Below the pieces are notes generated by a model, which was given only the letters and a program-made list of their open reading frames with translations, was not told the origin of the DNA and did not search any database. From assembly GCA_051011595.1 (NCBI GenBank), contig JBPCTQ010000041.1, positions 1 through 12,838 of the forward strand: a DNA stretch of 12,838 nt. The letters run 5' to 3'. Numbering within the stretch: the first letter of the stretch is position 1; each line of letters begins with the position of its first letter. Shown piece after piece: positions 1-6,339 of this stretch. This stretch comes from JAOUEE01 sp051011595. GTDB taxonomy: Bacteria; Actinomycetota; Acidimicrobiia; Acidimicrobiales; SHLQ01. The translations under genes were made by a program, and so were the position numbers.

Positions 1-97
1 CATCCCACCCGACGGGGGATGGCGTGGTCCACACCGCGCCTGTGGCGACAGCGCCGCCGACGAGGAGGCGGTGTTGGTTCATGATCGGCGCGGGCGC

Positions 98-151
98 GCC
101 GACAGTCGGGGGAGAAGAGTGCTCCACGTTGAACCTGTCGGCTGCCGACAG
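98..151. promoter_or_regulatory. Twin palindromes, candidate operator
   Basis: CTGTCGGC-T-GCCGACAG at 135-151 is a perfect 8+8 inverted repeat with one central base. CCGAC-A-GTCGG at 99-109 is a second palindrome using the same letters. The octamer GCCGACAG occurs at 98-105 and 144-151 and inverted at 135-142; a one-mismatch copy (GGCGACAG) lies at 44-51. The larger palindrome covers where a -35 would sit for a possible -10 TAGCCA at 160-165. A dimeric repressor or activator site for the downstream solenoid-cyclase pair is an inference; in GC-rich DNA such repeats can also arise by chance. Confidence 0.35.
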
Positions 152-252
152 ATGGCGTGTAGCCATTCGGCCGCACCCGACGAATGTGTCAGGATGAATC
201 CCTGCGGCCGGCCCTGAAGACTGTGCTCATGGCCGAGCGGCGACCACCCCCC

Positions 253-256
253 GGAG
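253..256 (+). promoter_or_regulatory. Ribosome-binding site for GTG start at 263
   Basis: GGAG lies six bases before the GTG at 263. The nearby ATG at 261 is followed directly by TGA, so it cannot be the start; the GGAG plus open frame decides for GTG 263. Confidence 0.6.
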
Positions 257-262
257 CGTGAT

Positions 263-946
263 GTGAGCGAGGACGTGACCCGCGATCGCCTGGTGCTCCG
301 AGCCACCACCAGTTCGGCCCGTTTGCGGGTGGTGGCCGAGGATCGCGCCGATGTTCTGGTCGACGGCCGGCCGCAGATTCCGGAGTCGTCCACCGTGACG
401 GTGCAAGCCCGTTCGGGGTCGCTCGAGGTTCGGGTTCCGGTGGGCACCGAGCTGGTGTTGGGCACGATCTCGGGCCGAGTGGAGGTCGGAGGCTCGATCG
501 GTCCGGCCAAGGTGGCCACCGAGTCCGGTCGGGTGGCGATCGACCGGGCCGAGCGCATCGACGTGCGCACCCAGTCCGGTCGGGTCGACATCGAGAACAG
601 TGTCGGCCACTGCCGGGTCCAGTCCACCTCCGGTCGGGTGTCAGTTGGTGGCGCTCATGGCCTCGATGTGCACACCGAGTCCGGACGGATCTCGGTCGAC
701 GACGTGCAGGGTCCCGTACACCTGCGCACCACCTCGGGCCGGGTCTCAGTGGGGCTGTCGGGATCCTCGGAGGTGGACGCCGAGGCGATGTCGGGTCGTA
801 TCGACATCACCGTCGCACGCGGGCTGGGGACCACTCTCACGGTCGAGGGTGCACCCCGCCGGGTCGAGGCCGATGTCGAGCCCGGTGACGATTGCCTGAT
901 CCGGGCCCGTGCCGTGAGTGGCCGAATTCGGGTTCGGCAACGATGA
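263..946 (+). CDS. SGRV-repeat beta-solenoid protein (DUF4097-like)
   Basis: 227 residues, GTG start. From about residue 50 the protein is a regular repeat whose marker is SGR[VI] followed by a hydrophobic beta-strand: the serines are at 70, 88, 105, 123, 140, 158, 177 and 219, mostly 17-19 apart. This is the pattern of bacterial DUF4097 / adhesin-like beta-strand repeat proteins, expected to wind into a right-handed beta-helix. There is no signal peptide, membrane segment or anchor, so it is probably cytoplasmic unless partnered. The first ~45 residues form a short non-repeat cap. Its stop (TGA 944-946) overlaps the ATG of the cyclase gene at 943, so the two are likely translated together. 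Molecular role unknown; a scaffold or sensor acting with the cyclase is an inference. Family assignment is by repeat pattern only. Confidence 0.75.
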   Translation: MSEDVTRDRLVLRATTSSARLRVVAEDRADVLVDGRPQIPESSTVTVQARSGSLEVRVPVGTELVLGTISGRVEVGGSIGPAKVATESGRVAIDRAERIDVRTQSGRVDIENSVGHCRVQSTSGRVSVGGAHGLDVHTESGRISVDDVQGPVHLRTTSGRVSVGLSGSSEVDAEAMSGRIDITVARGLGTTLTVEGAPRRVEADVEPGDDCLIRARAVSGRIRVRQR

Positions 947-1437
947 GCGGCGTGATCGCCTTCACCGACATCGTCGGATTCACCGAGTTCACCGCGTCGG
1001 AGGGTGACGAACGGGCGGTCGAGTTGTTGAGCCGCCAGCGCCGAATCGTCGACGACGTGTTGCCCAGCGGAGGACGGGTGGTGAAGGAACTGGGTGACGG
1101 TCTGCTGTTGTGGGTCGACGAGGTCGATGAGGCGGTGCATGCCGCTCGCCGGCTCCAGGGGGCGTTCCGCACGGAGTCGGCCGACGGTGACCTGCCTCTC
1201 TGGGTTCGGATGGGTATGCACTGGGGGTCACCGGTGGAACGAGGCGGAGATCTGATCGGGAACGATGTGAACATCGCCGCCCGCATCTCCGATCAGGCGG
1301 GGCCGGGCGAGATCGTGGTGTCCGAGGCCGTGGTTCACCATCCGGACCTGGCCGGTGCCGATCTCGATCTCGATGCCATCGGGCCCGTGCTGATGAAGGG
1401 TCTTCCCGACGCCATCTGGCTCTACCGTCTGGCCTGA
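943..1437 (+). CDS. Stand-alone class III adenylate/guanylate cyclase
   Basis: 164 residues from ATG 943, which overlaps the previous stop as ATGA. An upstream in-frame ATG at 892 lies inside the solenoid gene and adds an unrelated 17 residues, so it is not preferred. The protein is essentially one class III nucleotide cyclase catalytic domain: the first metal Asp in FTDIVGF (D9), the second in KELGDG (D52), purine-selecting Lys K48 and Asp D103 (GDLIGNDVN), and transition-state residues N110 and R114 (NIAAR). All six key positions are present, so an active ATP-to-cAMP homodimer is expected; Lys/Asp at the purine positions favours ATP over GTP. No membrane, HAMP, FHA or other sensor domain is attached, so any control must come from partners, the overlapping solenoid protein being the obvious candidate. 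Confidence 0.88.
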   Translation: MSGVIAFTDIVGFTEFTASEGDERAVELLSRQRRIVDDVLPSGGRVVKELGDGLLLWVDEVDEAVHAARRLQGAFRTESADGDLPLWVRMGMHWGSPVERGGDLIGNDVNIAARISDQAGPGEIVVSEAVVHHPDLAGADLDLDAIGPVLMKGLPDAIWLYRLA

Positions 1438-1483
1438 ACACCCCCCAGCTCCGTCGGGGCGGGCCGATCAGCAACCCGCTGAA

Positions 1484-2023
1484 TTGGTCCTGTCGCCTCA
1501 TGTGCCACCGCCGGTGGTCGTGGAACGGTTGAGTGATTCGTTGTCGACAAGGAAAGTGGTGCGGCTTGTGGTGGTGATGACCGCGATGGTGATCGCGGGT
1601 GTGATCGTCGTGGCGGCCGCCGGCTGGTGGGCCCGCTCCGAGCCGCGTGTCGACTACCGAGCCGACCGCCGTCGACTGCGCCGCGATCAACGACGGTGGC
1701 GTCGACTCCAACGCCGGTTGGGGGCCGCCGGACACGCGCAGTACGACGTCGTGGCTCGTGAGATCGAGCTGAGCCTGAAGCTGGCCCAACAGAGCCTCCG
1801 GTCCCGCCGACGCACGACAGGGCCGGTCTGGTTCGTTCGCCTCTCGGTGCAACCCGGGCCGGAGCGGCGCGACACTCCGTTCGAGCGCACCTACCTGGAG
1901 GCGGTCGAGCGACACCTCGACAAGATCCAGGCCGGTATGGCACTCGGTGTGTCTTCGGTGACCGAGACCGGAGATCAGCAGCCACGGCCCGCTGTCGACT
2001 CGGTGTTGGTCGAACCCCTGTGA
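1484..2023 (+). CDS. Single-pass membrane protein with basic segment, unknown
   Basis: I do not recognise this protein. It is 179 residues if translation begins at TTG 1484. GTG 1502 and ATG 1577 are in frame; ATG 1577 would remove part of the membrane helix, so an earlier start is preferred, but it is unsettled because no clear ribosome-binding site precedes any of them. Residues about 25-49 form one hydrophobic helix. It is followed by a strongly basic, Arg-rich stretch (about 58-79) that looks helical and could be coiled coil, amphipathic or nucleic-acid/lipid binding. Residues 86-105 look helical, and the C-terminal third is mixed. It lies 46 nt after the cyclase gene on the same strand and may be co-transcribed, but the gap is not diagnostic. 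The tRNA pair begins soon after its stop. Confidence 0.55.
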   Translation: MVLSPHVPPPVVVERLSDSLSTRKVVRLVVVMTAMVIAGVIVVAAAGWWARSEPRVDYRADRRRLRRDQRRWRRLQRRLGAAGHAQYDVVAREIELSLKLAQQSLRSRRRTTGPVWFVRLSVQPGPERRDTPFERTYLEAVERHLDKIQAGMALGVSSVTETGDQQPRPAVDSVLVEPL

Positions 2024-2062
2024 GTGGACGGATTCGATGGTGGGGGCCGGGAGGGCCAGCCC

Positions 2063-2068
2063 TATAGT
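2063..2068 (+). promoter_or_regulatory. -10 box of the tRNA pair
   Basis: TATAGT, the most A/T-rich hexamer in a GC-rich neighbourhood, lies 13 bases before tRNA-Asp. That fits initiation a few bases upstream of the mature 5' end. No convincing -35 hexamer is visible at 16-18 nt. Confidence 0.45.
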
Positions 2069-2081
2069 GGTGGGCCGGTTA

Positions 2082-2156
2082 GGTCCCGTGGTGCAGTTTG
2101 GAGTGCACGCCGCCCTGTCAAGGCGGAGGTCGCGGGTTCAAATCCCGTCGGGACCG
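2082..2156 (+). tRNA. tRNA-Asp (GTC)
   Basis: The full cloverleaf can be folded by eye. Acceptor stem GGTCCCG (2082-2088) pairs with CGGGACC (2149-2155). The D arm is GTGC/GCAC. The anticodon stem CCGCC/GGCGG encloses loop CTGTCAA with anticodon GTC at 2117-2119. The T arm is GCGGG-TTCAAAT-CCCGT. The discriminator base is G2156, as usual for tRNA-Asp. CCA is not encoded (CAA follows), so the 3' end must be added by the nucleotidyltransferase. Confidence 0.96.
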
Positions 2157-2189
2157 CAAACCGGGCATGGTTCGCCGTTCCCGGTACCC

Positions 2190-2262
2190 GGTCGGGTAGC
2201 TCAGTTGGCAGAGCGTCCGCCTGAAAAGCGGAAGGTCACCGGATCGACGCCGGTCCCGACCA
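2190..2262 (+). tRNA. tRNA-Phe (GAA)
   Basis: Acceptor stem GGTCGGG (2190-2196) pairs with CCCGACC (2255-2261). The D arm is GCTC/GAGC. The anticodon stem TCCGC/GCGGA encloses loop CTGAAAA with anticodon GAA at 2223-2225. The T stem ACCGG/CCGGT encloses loop ATCGACG, so the first T-loop base (position 54) is A instead of the usual T. The discriminator is A2262 and CCA is not encoded. It follows tRNA-Asp by 33 nt and is probably processed from the same transcript; a short CCGGG/CCCGG hairpin (2161-2165 with 2180-2184) lies in the spacer. Confidence 0.95.
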
Positions 2263-2269
2263 CAGCGCC

Positions 2270-2293
2270 GGGTCAGCGGATCACCGCTGGCCC
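2270..2293 (+). terminator. Hairpin after the tRNA pair
   Basis: GGGTCAGCGG (2270-2279) pairs with CCGCTGGCCC (2284-2293) around a four-base loop, ten pairs with one G-T. It begins 8 nt after tRNA-Phe. No T-run follows, which is common for terminators in GC-rich actinobacteria, so I read it as the tRNA operon terminator. Confidence 0.6.
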
Positions 2294-2359
2294 GTTGCGC
2301 GTCCTGCGAGCTTGTCTGGGCCCGGGTCCTATGTCACCCTGCGACGCGATCGTTCGCTC

Positions 2360-3772
2360 ATGACCCAACCACCAAACATCATCCTCGTCCTCACCGACCA
2401 GCAACGGGCCGATCACATCGGCTACGTGCCCCGGTCTCCGGTGCGAACCCCGGTCCTCGACGGCCTCGCCGGGGCCGGCACGATCTTCACCGACACCTAC
2501 TCGGCGGCCACCAATTGTGCGCCGGCACGCGGGTCGCTGTTCACCGGGCTGCCGCCGCAGAGCTACCCCGGCCACATCGGCGGTTTGGCCACCAGCGGGC
2601 GTTCGTTGAAGCCGGGCTTCTGGACCGTGGGCCACGAGCTGCGGGCCAACGGTTACCAGACCGGGTACGTGGGCAAGGGCCACTTTCGCCCCATCCACGC
2701 CAACCACGGTTTCACCGTCATGCGCATGGCCGAACACCTCCGGGCCTACGGCGCCAACGAGATGGATCAGCCTGTCGACGACTGGCTTCGGTGGCTGGTG
2801 TGGCAGGGCCGGGCCGACGCCTCGGCCACCCACCTGTTCGGCGCGGAGGGAGAAGGACGCCAGTACCTGGATGCGTGGACCGCGGTCCCGTTCGGTCACC
2901 CGGCGGCCTATCACCCCACCAGCTGGGTCACCGACGAGGCGATCGGGTTCCTGGCGGCCCGAACCCCTGATCAGCCGTATTTCCTGGTGGTGTCGTATCC
3001 GCACCCGCATGCGCCGCTCGATCCGCCCGAGCCCTACGACACCATGTACGACCCGGCCGATGTCGAGCTGCCGCCGCCGTACGAACCGCCGCCGGGCGGC
3101 ATCCTCGACTGGTGGGCCGATCAACTGGGACGGGTCGGTCGACAGGTCCCCGGCAACGAAGACACCGCCCGCCGGGCCATCGCCTTCTACCGCGGTCTCA
3201 TCACCCAGATCGACGACAACATGGGTCGGCTCATCGACCACGTCGACCTCGACGACACGGTGGTGTGCTTCACCTCCGATCATGGTGACTACGTGGGCCA
3301 CAAGAACCGCATGTTCAAGAACCCCTTGATCCCGTTCGAAGACTTGGCCCGGGTGGCCATGTTCTGGGTGGGGGCCGGCATCGAGCCGGGTGTGTGTCGA
3401 GCCCCGGTGCAGTCGAGCGACTTCGCTCCCACCGTGCTCGAGCTCACCGACATCGATCGGCCCCGTTTCACCGAAGATCTGGTGAGCCTGGCCCCGGCGT
3501 TCACCGATGCGGCGAGCGCCGACCCCGAACGGATCGTGCACACCTTCGACCGCACGGGAGTCAACCTGTCGGCCCGGTTGGGTTCGATGAAGTACATCAA
3601 GGCGGTGATCAGCGACGAGAGTGTGCTGTTCGACCTGGCCGACGACCCCGAAGAGACCACCAGTGTGATCGACGACCCGGCCCACGCCGATGTCGTAGCC
3701 GAGCTCGAAGCATCGATCGGGCGGTATTCCTCCGCCGGTATCCCCGACCTGCCCTACTTCGCCGAGTCGTGA
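2360..3772 (+). CDS. Cys-type sulfatase (alkaline phosphatase superfamily)
   Basis: 470 residues from ATG 2360. A TTG at 2312 is in frame but would add 16 residues ahead of the usual sulfatase opening (PPNIILVLTDQQRADH), so ATG is chosen. The family hydrolyses sulfate esters using a formylglycine made from a Cys or Ser. Visible here: metal-binding D13 in LTDQQ, the modification site C53-A-P-A-R57 (CxPxR, Cys-type), K106 and H108 in GKGH, His pair H215/H217 in YPHPH, and the metal site TSDHGD (D307, H308). Length is normal for the smaller S1-type sulfatases; phosphonate monoester hydrolases share these motifs and cannot be excluded. No signal peptide, so likely cytoplasmic. No maturase (formylglycine-generating enzyme) is encoded nearby. 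The stop overlaps the start of the sulfotransferase. No good ribosome-binding site is seen. Confidence 0.88.
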   Translation: MTQPPNIILVLTDQQRADHIGYVPRSPVRTPVLDGLAGAGTIFTDTYSAATNCAPARGSLFTGLPPQSYPGHIGGLATSGRSLKPGFWTVGHELRANGYQTGYVGKGHFRPIHANHGFTVMRMAEHLRAYGANEMDQPVDDWLRWLVWQGRADASATHLFGAEGEGRQYLDAWTAVPFGHPAAYHPTSWVTDEAIGFLAARTPDQPYFLVVSYPHPHAPLDPPEPYDTMYDPADVELPPPYEPPPGGILDWWADQLGRVGRQVPGNEDTARRAIAFYRGLITQIDDNMGRLIDHVDLDDTVVCFTSDHGDYVGHKNRMFKNPLIPFEDLARVAMFWVGAGIEPGVCRAPVQSSDFAPTVLELTDIDRPRFTEDLVSLAPAFTDAASADPERIVHTFDRTGVNLSARLGSMKYIKAVISDESVLFDLADDPEETTSVIDDPAHADVVAELEASIGRYSSAGIPDLPYFAES

Positions 3773-4482
3773 GGCCAGGACCCGACAACCGGTGGTTCTT
3801 CGTCCACGTGATGAAGACCGGCGGCACCACGGTCCAGACCCTGTTCACCAAGTATCACGACCGGCGCAACGTGTACCCCTGCCAGCTCGACGAACCGATG
3901 TTCAACGCCAAGATGAACCCCCGGTTCCTGCGCCAGCTCAGCGCCGAGCGGCTGGCGGAGATCCACGTGTTCAGCGCCCACATGCCCGCCGCGACCACCG
4001 AAACCCTGCCCTACCCGACCCGAACCCTGACCGTGCTGCGCGAACCGATCGCCCGCACGGTGTCGTGGCTTCGACAGAACCAGCGAATCCACTCCCCGGA
4101 GGCATCACTCGAGCAGATCTACGACGTGGAGGCGGCCCGGCGGGCCTACGCCGACAACCACCAGACCCGCATGTTCGCCATCCGGCCGAGCGACGACGTG
4201 AACTCGTTCACCAACTACATCGAGATCGACGAAACCCGCCTTGCCGAGGCCCAACAGCGCCTCGACAACACCGACATGGTGGGGTTCCAGGACGATCTGG
4301 GTCGGTTCATGGCGGCCGTCGCCGATCGATTCGACTATCCGGAGTCGGTGGTGCCCAACCGCAACGTGGCCACCGGTGACTACCAGGTGTCCGATGCGCT
4401 CGTGGCGCGCATCGAGGAGGACAACGCCGCCGACCTCGAGTTCTACCAGTACGCCCGAACGACCCGATTCGAGTCGTTGTAG
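3769..4482 (+). CDS. PAPS-dependent sulfotransferase
   Basis: 237 residues from GTG 3769, whose last two bases lie within the sulfatase stop (GTGA). The open frame extends back inside the sulfatase gene, but the family's N-terminal strand starts right here (NRWFFVHVMKTGGTT). The 5'-phosphosulfate loop is K16-TGGTT (residues 16-21), and the 3'-phosphate motif is LREPIARTVSWL with R91 and S99. This matches the Sulfotransfer_2-like group, which moves sulfate from PAPS onto hydroxyls of sugars, lipids or other small acceptors. The acceptor is unknown. There is no signal peptide or membrane anchor, so it is cytosolic like its neighbour. Translational coupling to a sulfatase suggests both act on one sulfated metabolite or on opposite steps of it; that is inference. 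Confidence 0.85.
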   Translation: MRPGPDNRWFFVHVMKTGGTTVQTLFTKYHDRRNVYPCQLDEPMFNAKMNPRFLRQLSAERLAEIHVFSAHMPAATTETLPYPTRTLTVLREPIARTVSWLRQNQRIHSPEASLEQIYDVEAARRAYADNHQTRMFAIRPSDDVNSFTNYIEIDETRLAEAQQRLDNTDMVGFQDDLGRFMAAVADRFDYPESVVPNRNVATGDYQVSDALVARIEEDNAADLEFYQYARTTRFESL

Positions 4483-4489
4483 CCGGTGC

Positions 4490-4954
4490 TCAGCCGGGAG
4501 GCAGGGCCCCGGACAAGATGTCGACCATCTCGCCCAACATCAGATTGAGCAGGTCATAGAGCGCGTAGGTGGGTGCATCGGGGTGCTGGGCGTCGATGCC
4601 GTGGTCGTCCTCGCTCACGTCGAGTTGGGTGCCGAGGACCAGCCGCAGACTGTTGGTGGCCTGCATCCACGACGCAAGCTGTTCGTCGGTGAGGCTTTCG
4701 GCTCGCAGACTCTCCTCGGTGGTTTCGAGAGCGGCCAGTCGCGACTCGATGAGGTCGCCGTGCATCAGCTGGTGGTACTCACCGTCGAGGTCCTCGTGAT
4801 CGGGATGGGCGGTGGGGTAGAGGCGGCGGAGCCGTTCGTCGGAGTCGCTCAACAGCAGGTCTCGGAGGTCGTCGACCAGGCGAGTCAGCAGGTCCCGCAG
4901 CTCGGCCGGCAGGTCGACCGCGATGGTGCCGTCGCGGCGGCGGGAGAAGATCAC
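4490..4954 (-). CDS. DUF2017 family protein
   Basis: 154 residues, GTG start at 4954. It is acidic and helical, with no membrane segment or signal peptide. The sequence style (leading FSRRRDG, central HPDHEDLDGEYHQLM, C-terminal YALYDLLNLMLGEMVDIL) and its position just after clpS match the actinobacterial DUF2017 family, which I recall as commonly encoded next to clpS. No biochemical function is established to my knowledge; a role with ClpS in regulated proteolysis is suggested by context only. It ends 7 nt from the convergent sulfotransferase stop. The 65-nt gap to clpS has no clear terminator, so it is probably the last gene of a ctaA-clpS-DUF2017 transcript. The start is not strongly fixed, as the ribosome-binding site is weak. 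Confidence 0.8.
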   Translation of the reverse strand: MIFSRRRDGTIAVDLPAELRDLLTRLVDDLRDLLLSDSDERLRRLYPTAHPDHEDLDGEYHQLMHGDLIESRLAALETTEESLRAESLTDEQLASWMQATNSLRLVLGTQLDVSEDDHGIDAQHPDAPTYALYDLLNLMLGEMVDILSGALPPG

Positions 4955-5019
4955 GGTGTGTCGGTCATCTCGGTGTGATCGGCGGCGAGGCCAGCCTCGG
5001 TGGGGATCACGCTGTGCCC

Positions 5020-5319
5020 TCAGTCATCTTGTTGCATCGTGGCCCACAGGCCGTGTTCGTGCAGGCGGAAGACGTCGAGCTCGGCCTTCTCCCTGGTGCC
5101 GGTGGACACCACGGCCCGCCCCTTGTGATGCACGTCGAGCATCAGCTTGGTGGCCTTCTCCTTCGAGTACCCGAACAGCTTTTGGAACACGTAGGTCACG
5201 TACACCATCAAGTTGATGGGGTCATTCCACACCAGCACCACCCACGGTCGGTCAGACGCCACCACGATGTCGTCGGTGGGTTCGTCGATCTCGGCCGGTG
5301 CCGTTCCGGGGCTGCTCAT
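5020..5319 (-). CDS. clpS: ClpS, ClpP protease adaptor
   Basis: 99 residues from ATG 5319, which overlaps the ctaA stop as ATGA. A longer frame exists upstream but runs into ctaA. ClpS binds proteins with destabilising N-terminal residues and hands them to the ClpA/ClpC unfoldase. The core is present: VVLVWNDPINLMVYV (N32, D33), the helix KEKATKLMLDVHHKG with H64, and a final strand ELDVFRLHEHG. By alignment with E. coli ClpS from memory, N32, D33 and H64 match the pocket residues that hold the N-terminal amine. The first ~22 residues are a flexible, acidic tail, normal for ClpS. Overlap with ctaA means its translation is likely tied to haem A synthase expression. Confidence 0.94.
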   Translation of the reverse strand: MSSPGTAPAEIDEPTDDIVVASDRPWVVLVWNDPINLMVYVTYVFQKLFGYSKEKATKLMLDVHHKGRAVVSTGTREKAELDVFRLHEHGLWATMQQDD

Positions 5320-6227
5320 GTGTCCACCAGCTCCGACCGGGGTTCGAGGGTCTGATGGAGCGGAAGTCGACGATGAAGGTGGAACGACAGCACCGCCCAC
5401 CACAGGGCGACCACACCCACGATGTGGAGGGCCACCAAGGTGACGGGCACACCGGCGAAGTACTGGACGTACCCGATGAGGCCCTGGACCAGGATCAGAC
5501 CGAGCACGGTTTCGATGCGGCGCCGGTCACCGAGAAGGGCATCGGGGTCGCGTGCCACGCCCAGGGCCACCAGCACGGCCACCGCCAGCAGTACCCACGC
5601 CAGCACGGAGTGGACCCTGACCACGTCGCGGAGCTCGAACGGCAGGCGGTCGATGGGTTCGTCGACGCTGCCGGTGTGAGGCCCGGAGCCGGTGACGATG
5701 GTGCCCGCGCCGATCACCGCCGCGGTGGCCACCACCAGCAGGCGGCTCCCCCACTGGGCGGGCAGCGCTCGGGCGGGAGGATCGCCCAGGCCGGCTCGAT
5801 GGTGCAACACCACGGCGTTGGCCACCAGCACCATCGACAGCAGGAAATGACCGAGGACCACCCGCGGATCGAGTTCGGTCTTGGTGACCAGCGCACCCAG
5901 CACGATCTGGGCGATCACCCCCACGACCAGACCCATGGACAGCCACGTGAGGTCACGACGACGGGGGACGCGGCGCCACGAACCCAACACGGCCAGAATC
6001 ACGGCGATCGACACCAGGCCGGTGATGAGCCGGTTCACGAACTCGACCATCGGGTGGAACGAGAATTCGGCCACCAGTTCGTCTTGTTCGCAGGTGGGCC
6101 AGTCCGAGCAGCCCAGGCCCGAACCGGTGAGGCGCACCAGTGCACCCGTCACGATGATCGCGGCCAACGAAACCAGGGCCCAGAAGGCAACACGGCGGTA
6201 TTGGGCGGGGGTGAGCGTGCGCCGCAT
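5316..6227 (-). CDS. ctaA: Haem A synthase CtaA/Cox15
   Basis: 303 residues, about eight membrane helices in two four-helix halves. It oxidises the C8 methyl of haem O to formyl, giving haem A for aa3/caa3 oxidases. Landmarks: the first external loop has the Cys pair C40/C46 (GLGCSDWPTC), then H58 and EFVNRLITG, H127 (VLGHFLL), H206 (VRVHSVLAW) and H268 (VALHIVG). The position where Bacillus CtaA has a haem-ligand His (ExxHR) is Asn (N65, E62-F-V-N-R); I recall EFxNR in other actinobacterial members, so this is probably a subgroup trait. Start ATG 6227 lies six bases after a TAGCCT -10 box, suggesting a leaderless mRNA. It is divergent from ctaB and overlaps clpS by 4 nt. Confidence 0.93.
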   Translation of the reverse strand: MRRTLTPAQYRRVAFWALVSLAAIIVTGALVRLTGSGLGCSDWPTCEQDELVAEFSFHPMVEFVNRLITGLVSIAVILAVLGSWRRVPRRRDLTWLSMGLVVGVIAQIVLGALVTKTELDPRVVLGHFLLSMVLVANAVVLHHRAGLGDPPARALPAQWGSRLLVVATAAVIGAGTIVTGSGPHTGSVDEPIDRLPFELRDVVRVHSVLAWVLLAVAVLVALGVARDPDALLGDRRRIETVLGLILVQGLIGYVQYFAGVPVTLVALHIVGVVALWWAVLSFHLHRRLPLHQTLEPRSELVDT

Positions 6228-6233
6228 GGGCTC

Positions 6234-6239
6234 AGGCTA
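6234..6239 (-). promoter_or_regulatory. -10 box of ctaA, leaderless
   Basis: Read on the minus strand, TAGCCT is followed by GAGCCC and then the ctaA ATG. The transcript should begin at or next to the start codon. No clear -35 is visible 17-19 nt upstream. Confidence 0.55.
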
Positions 6240-6302
6240 GAAGTCCCTCGATCCGACATCATCATTCGCACCCTCGGCCACCAACGGGGGCCTGCCCTGG
6301 GC

Positions 6303-6332
6303 TTGGCCGAGCCGGTGGGTCGCCCGTAGCCT
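6303..6332 (+). promoter_or_regulatory. Promoter of ctaB, leaderless
   Basis: TTGGCC (6303-6308) and TAGCCT (6327-6332) are spaced 18 nt. GTG 6340 begins seven bases after the -10, where transcription should start. The -10 hexamer is identical to that of the divergent ctaA. Confidence 0.6.
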
Positions 6333-6339
6333 GGCGGGC

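Larger units (their letters stand above)
1..262. other. Upstream region without a convincing gene
   Basis: No convincing coding region is seen on either strand. The long minus-strand frames here run into and mirror the solenoid gene that begins at 263, so I treat them as shadows. The stretch holds two palindromes around 98-151, a possible -10 box (TAGCCA, 160-165) and a GGAG ribosome-binding site at 253-256. The first ~80 bases could include the end of a neighbouring gene, but I cannot identify one. Confidence 0.5.

Noticed and set aside
2024..2363. Short plus-strand frames across the tRNA pair
   Set aside because: They translate the tRNA genes and the terminator hairpin; no independent coding support.
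2273..3685. 470-codon minus-strand open frame opposite the sulfatase
   Set aside because: The plus frame has all sulfatase motifs and natural starts; the antisense frame is His/Gly/Val/Arg-rich with no recognisable domain, a usual shadow in GC-rich genes.
4483..4489. Bidirectional terminator between the convergent sulfotransferase and DUF2017 genes
   Set aside because: Only a 4-bp CCGG stem can be drawn across the 7-nt gap; too weak to call.
4955..5019. Small peptide gene or terminator between clpS and DUF2017
   Set aside because: A 19-codon minus-strand frame ends at the DUF2017 GTG and a 5-bp hairpin is present, but neither has ribosome-binding or conservation support.
5298..6329. 343-codon plus-strand open frame opposite clpS/ctaA
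   Set aside because: Translation is low-complexity His/Gln/Arg-rich text; the minus strand encodes clear CtaA and ClpS.
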